Source of the DNA: a bacterium
Lineage (GTDB): Bacteria > UBP13 > UBA5359
Direction: 5' to 3'
Assembly: GCA_028699365.1 (NCBI GenBank)
Contig: JAQVUQ010000112.1
Span: forward strand, 1 to 8,052
DNA length: 8,052 nt
Positions 4,895 to 8,052 of the stretch are shown here, one piece after another. The position numbers and the translations under genes were made by a program. The notes under the pieces are model-generated. The model had not been told where the DNA came from, searched no databases, and saw nothing but the letters and a program-made list of their open reading frames with translations. Every line of letters starts with the position of its first letter. The first letter of the stretch is position 1.

Positions 4895-6673
4895 TGAAGC
4901 CGCAAGGCCGAATTGCTGCTGGAACATGTCGGCGTATACTCCACCCAGATCCAGAAGATAATCGTGCGTACCCTGCTCGACTATGCGACCGTCGTCCAGC
5001 ACGATGATGAGATCGGCATCGATGATGGTAGACAGGCGGTGCGTGATCACCAGACTGGTGCGATTCTTCATGATATCCTGCAGCGTTTCCTGGATGGCTG
5101 CTTCCGTCTGCGCATCCAGGGCCGAGGTACAGTCGTCGAAGATCAGAATGCGAGGCTGGGTAAGCAGGGCGCGGGCGATGGCCACCCGCTGTTTCTGCCC
5201 GCCGGAGAGGCTTACGCCTCTCTCTCCGACCATGGAATAATAACTGTCCGGCAGAGCTTCGACGAAATCATCTATGCGCGCGGCCTGAGTCGCCATGGTC
5301 ATATCCTTATCGGTGGCCCTGGGGCTGCCATAGCAGATATTATCCCTTATGGAACCGCTGAAGAGCATGCTTTCCTGAAAGACTATGCCTATCTGCTTGC
5401 GCAGGCTTTGAATCTTTACCGAACGTATATCCTGGTCGTCAATGGTGATACGGCCCTCTGTCGGATCGTAGAAGCGTGCTATAAGACTGGCCAGGGTGCT
5501 CTTGCCGGAGCCGCTGCGTCCGATAACCGCCACCTTGCTGCCGGGAGGGATATCCAGATTGATATTCTCCAGAACCTGACGCGTGCCGTCGTAACTGAAG
5601 CTGACGTTCTCGAAGCGGATGCGGCCTTCCTCGGCCTTTAGAGCCGGGGCGCCCGGTTTATCGGCTATCTGGGGATACATATCCAGAAGCTCGTATATTC
5701 TGTCCAGTGCGGCCCTCATGCGCTGGATAACGGTATTGATCTGCGAGAAATGCACCGCCGGATTGTACAGGTAGGCTACCAGCGAGTAGAAGGCGATCAG
5801 TCCGCCCGTAGACAACTTGCCCTGGAGCACCAGATAGCCGCCGTACCACAAAACTACAGCCGTTCCCATACCGCTGAGAATCTGGGCTATTATGGACATG
5901 CCGGCAGAGAGCATGGAAGCACGGTAATTGAGGTGATAATACGTCCTCAGCTTCTTGAAGGCGCGGATGTTCTCCTGTTTTTCCTGGTTGAAAGCCTTGA
6001 TAACCCTGATGCCGGATATGCGCTCGCTGAGGTAAGCGATGATCTCGTCGGTTTTTCTTCTTATGCGGTGGCTGTTCTCCCGTACACGGCCGATAAATGC
6101 GTTGTAGTTGATAATGTATGTGGGCACCACCAGGATGGACAGGAGGGCCAACTGCTTGTTCATGGTCAGCAGGATGCCTATGGCCACCGCCAGGGTGATA
6201 AGATCGGTGAAGTATGTGATGAAACTGGTAGTTACCATGTTCTGGACGATATTGACGTCGTTTATCAGCCGGGAAACGATCTTGCCCGACTGGGTGCGGT
6301 CATAATAGCTCAGTTGCAGGCGATTTAACTGAGCGTATATATCACGGCGCAGCATATATACCACCGCCTGGCCCAGGCGAACGACGATAAGACCGCGCAC
6401 GTAAGCCACCACGGCGTTGGCTACTCTCAGCCCCAGATAGACCAGAAATACCCAGACCAGCAAATGGTAGCGCTCCTGGTAGAGCACGTCGTCCACCAGG
6501 TATTTCAGAACCAGAGGCATGACCATGGCAAAGCCGGTATGCATGAACATCAGGACAACGGAGGCCAGAACCTTATCGTAATACGGCCGGATGTATCTTT
6601 GTATCAATCTCAGAAAGTTACGCAATGTTGAGCAGCGCCTCTCTGAGTTCCGGCCTGGACATGATGGCCTCAT
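4892..6673 (-). CDS. ABC exporter half-transporter, degenerate-Walker-B subunit
   Basis: This 593-residue protein has a six-helix exporter membrane domain (helices near 35-57, 72-92, 150-170, 174-192, 260-281 and 288-305) fused to an ATPase domain (about 350-593). The ATPase motifs are Walker A GRSGSGKST (385-393), Q-loop Q433, a canonical signature LSGGQ (489-493), Walker B ILIFDD (509-514), D-loop SALD and switch His 545. The residue after the Walker B Asp is Asp514, not the catalytic Glu (FDDCTS rather than LDEATS). This marks the non-hydrolysing site of a heterodimeric exporter (family knowledge: TM287/288, BmrCD, LmrCD). The partner is the upstream gene. ATG 6673 has GAGGAG about ten bases upstream but overlaps the partner by 56 bp and adds an atypical 16-residue leader. 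TTG 6625, overlapping the partner's stop, would begin at LRNFLRLIQRYIRP, which looks like a normal family N-terminus. The substrate (drug, lipid or peptide) cannot be told. Confidence 0.93.
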   Translation of the reverse strand: MRPSCPGRNSERRCSTLRNFLRLIQRYIRPYYDKVLASVVLMFMHTGFAMVMPLVLKYLVDDVLYQERYHLLVWVFLVYLGLRVANAVVAYVRGLIVVRLGQAVVYMLRRDIYAQLNRLQLSYYDRTQSGKIVSRLINDVNIVQNMVTTSFITYFTDLITLAVAIGILLTMNKQLALLSILVVPTYIINYNAFIGRVRENSHRIRRKTDEIIAYLSERISGIRVIKAFNQEKQENIRAFKKLRTYYHLNYRASMLSAGMSIIAQILSGMGTAVVLWYGGYLVLQGKLSTGGLIAFYSLVAYLYNPAVHFSQINTVIQRMRAALDRIYELLDMYPQIADKPGAPALKAEEGRIRFENVSFSYDGTRQVLENINLDIPPGSKVAVIGRSGSGKSTLASLIARFYDPTEGRITIDDQDIRSVKIQSLRKQIGIVFQESMLFSGSIRDNICYGSPRATDKDMTMATQAARIDDFVEALPDSYYSMVGERGVSLSGGQKQRVAIARALLTQPRILIFDDCTSALDAQTEAAIQETLQDIMKNRTSLVITHRLSTIIDADLIIVLDDGRIVEQGTHDYLLDLGGVYADMFQQQFGLAAS

Positions 6674-8052
6674 TCATGAACTGCTCCTCGTAGAAGCGAC
6701 GATAAGGTCCTTCCTGATGCAGCAACTCATCATGTGTTCCCAGTTGGACAATGCGTCCGTCGTCCAGAACAGCGATTTTATCGGCGTTGAGGATGGTAGA
6801 GAGCCGGTGGGCGATAACGATGGAGGTGCGCCCTTTCATAACCTTATCCAGTGCCGTCTGAATCAGCGTCTCCGAGAGTGAATCCAGCGCCGAAGTGGCT
6901 TCGTCCAGTATGAGGACGCGAGGCTGCTTCAGGATGGCCCGGGCAATGGCAATGCGCTGCTTTTCACCCATGGATATCTTGATGCCCTCATCACCCAGGC
7001 AAGTATCGTATCCCTGCGGCAGTGTCTGGATAAAATCGTGTATTTCCGCCGAATTCGCCGCTTCTATTACTTCCTCCATGGAGGCCTCCAATCGGCCATA
7101 GGCGATGTTCTCCTTGATGGATATGTTGAACAACAGCGGTTCCTGCAGGACTATGCCTATCTGATCCCGCAGGGAATCCACCTGGACATCCCGTATGTCA
7201 TGCCCGTCGATCTCTATGCTGCCGCTGCGAATATCGTAGAAGCGAGGCAGGAGGTTGATGATGCTGCTTTTGCCTGATCCCGTATGCCCCACCAGGGCCG
7301 CCATCTGTCCCGGTTCTATCTCCAGGCAGATATCGTGCAGAACGGTCTGATCCGGTAAGTAGCCGAAGGTAACGTTCTTCAGGGAAACCGCCCCTTGGAT
7401 GGGGGGCAGGCGGTAGGCGTGCGGCTTTTCCGTGATGTCCGGTTTGGTATCCATAAGTTCAAATATCCGCTCCAGAGAGGTAACGGCCTGCTGCACGGCG
7501 TCATTGAGTTCGCTCAGTTGCAGCGCCGGGGTGTAGAGCATGCCGATCAGGGTATTGAAAGCCAGAAGATCGCCGATGGTTATCAGGCCGTGGCGGACCT
7601 CCAGCCCTCCCAGCCAGAGGACCAGGGCTGTTCCCAGGCCGCTGACGATGATAGCCATGGCCGAAAAGGTGCTGCCCAGCGCCCCCTGTTCCAGGCCAAG
7701 TCCGAATTTCTCTCTGATCTTGGTGGTGAAGTACTCCACCTCCTGGCGTTCCATGGAGAAGGCTTTGACTACCTGAACCCCTGAGATCTTCTCCTGGACA
7801 TCGCCCATGATCTCGTCCATCTTCTCCCGGTTGCGCAGGTTGCAGCCCTTGATGCGCTTTATGAAAATTTTGAAATTCAGAACGTAGAGCGGCAGCACGG
7901 CCAGTGTTACCAGGGCCAGCCGCCAATCATTGAAGAAGAGCAGCACGCTTACCACGGTGATGGTGATGATGCCGGTTACGGCTTGTACCGCCGGACCGGA
8001 TATCAGCATCTGAATGACATCGACATCATCTATGGTCTTGGAGATAATGGTT
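6618..8052 (-). CDS. ABC exporter half-transporter, catalytic-Glu subunit, 5' partial
   Basis: The frame is open to the right edge, where TIISKTIDDVDVIQ precedes the first visible Met at 8009. The real start and the first two or so transmembrane helices therefore lie outside. Of the 477 visible residues, helices are near 22-40, 42-62, 129-150 and 157-177, followed by the ATPase domain from about 215. Its motifs are Walker A GHTGSGKSS (255-263), Q303, signature ISMGE (359-363) in place of LSGGQ, Walker B VLILDE with the catalytic Glu at 384, ATSALD, and switch His 415. A degenerate signature with an intact Glu complements the downstream subunit exactly. In the dimer this Walker A/B pairs with the partner's LSGGQ to form the hydrolytic site. 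The stop overlaps the start region of the next gene, consistent with translational coupling and equal stoichiometry. Both sit in one leftward operon whose promoter is outside the window. Confidence 0.94.
   Translation of the reverse strand, partial: TIISKTIDDVDVIQMLISGPAVQAVTGIITITVVSVLLFFNDWRLALVTLAVLPLYVLNFKIFIKRIKGCNLRNREKMDEIMGDVQEKISGVQVVKAFSMERQEVEYFTTKIREKFGLGLEQGALGSTFSAMAIIVSGLGTALVLWLGGLEVRHGLITIGDLLAFNTLIGMLYTPALQLSELNDAVQQAVTSLERIFELMDTKPDITEKPHAYRLPPIQGAVSLKNVTFGYLPDQTVLHDICLEIEPGQMAALVGHTGSGKSSIINLLPRFYDIRSGSIEIDGHDIRDVQVDSLRDQIGIVLQEPLLFNISIKENIAYGRLEASMEEVIEAANSAEIHDFIQTLPQGYDTCLGDEGIKISMGEKQRIAIARAILKQPRVLILDEATSALDSLSETLIQTALDKVMKGRTSIVIAHRLSTILNADKIAVLDDGRIVQLGTHDELLHQEGPYRRFYEEQFMNEAIMSRPELREALLNIA

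Noticed and set aside
4913-5641. A 242-codon open frame on the plus strand opposite the ABC gene
   Set aside because: It is antisense to the conserved ATPase domain with no recognisable motif; long shadow frames are expected opposite biased codon use.

Overview
The window holds seven protein genes and one tRNA gene, densely packed, with clear Shine-Dalgarno sites in front of several genes. It reads as ordinary bacterial chromosome rather than a phage or a mobile island. A 4Fe-4S ferredoxin, a radical SAM enzyme and a corrinoid adenosyltransferase together suggest an anaerobic or microaerophilic bacterium with corrinoid metabolism. The moderate GC content and the style of the proteins would fit Chloroflexota (Dehalococcoidia-like) or a clostridial-type lineage. 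That placement is inference and is weak.

Layout, left to right. (1) The 3' part of a divergent cis-prenyltransferase (UppS-like) gene runs rightward (3-638). (2) It converges on a leftward gene for a FAD oxidoreductase with a C-terminal Rieske [2Fe-2S] domain (680-2221). (3) A 141-bp divergent intergenic region carries a perfect 13-nt palindrome and a hairpin. It leads into a rightward radical SAM gene with a reduced SPASM-like C-terminus (2363-3772). (4) Next comes a complete tRNA unit: a near-consensus sigma70 promoter, a CAU-anticodon tRNA with encoded CCA, and a strong intrinsic terminator. (5) The rightward gene for an ATP:corrinoid adenosyltransferase (4017-4610) has a period-8 tandem repeat as part of its 5' coding end. 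(6) Six bases later it meets a leftward ferredoxin gene (4617-4817). (7) Two overlapping leftward ABC exporter half-transporter genes follow (4892-6673, and 6618 to the window edge).

The clearest functional unit is the ABC pair. One subunit has a Walker B Asp instead of the catalytic Glu with a canonical LSGGQ signature. The other has the Glu with a degenerate ISMGE signature. This complementary asymmetry marks a heterodimeric type IV exporter with one degenerate and one competent ATP site. The Rieske/FAD gene and the radical SAM gene share a divergent control region and might be co-regulated, but their substrates cannot be read from the sequence.

No CRISPR array, insertion sequence, phage gene or obvious new defence system is visible. 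The least ordinary signals are the octamer repeat captured in the adenosyltransferase reading frame, the divergent cis-prenyltransferase active site, the ambiguous identity of the CAU tRNA, and the reduced SPASM radical SAM protein with an unrecognised N-terminal domain.
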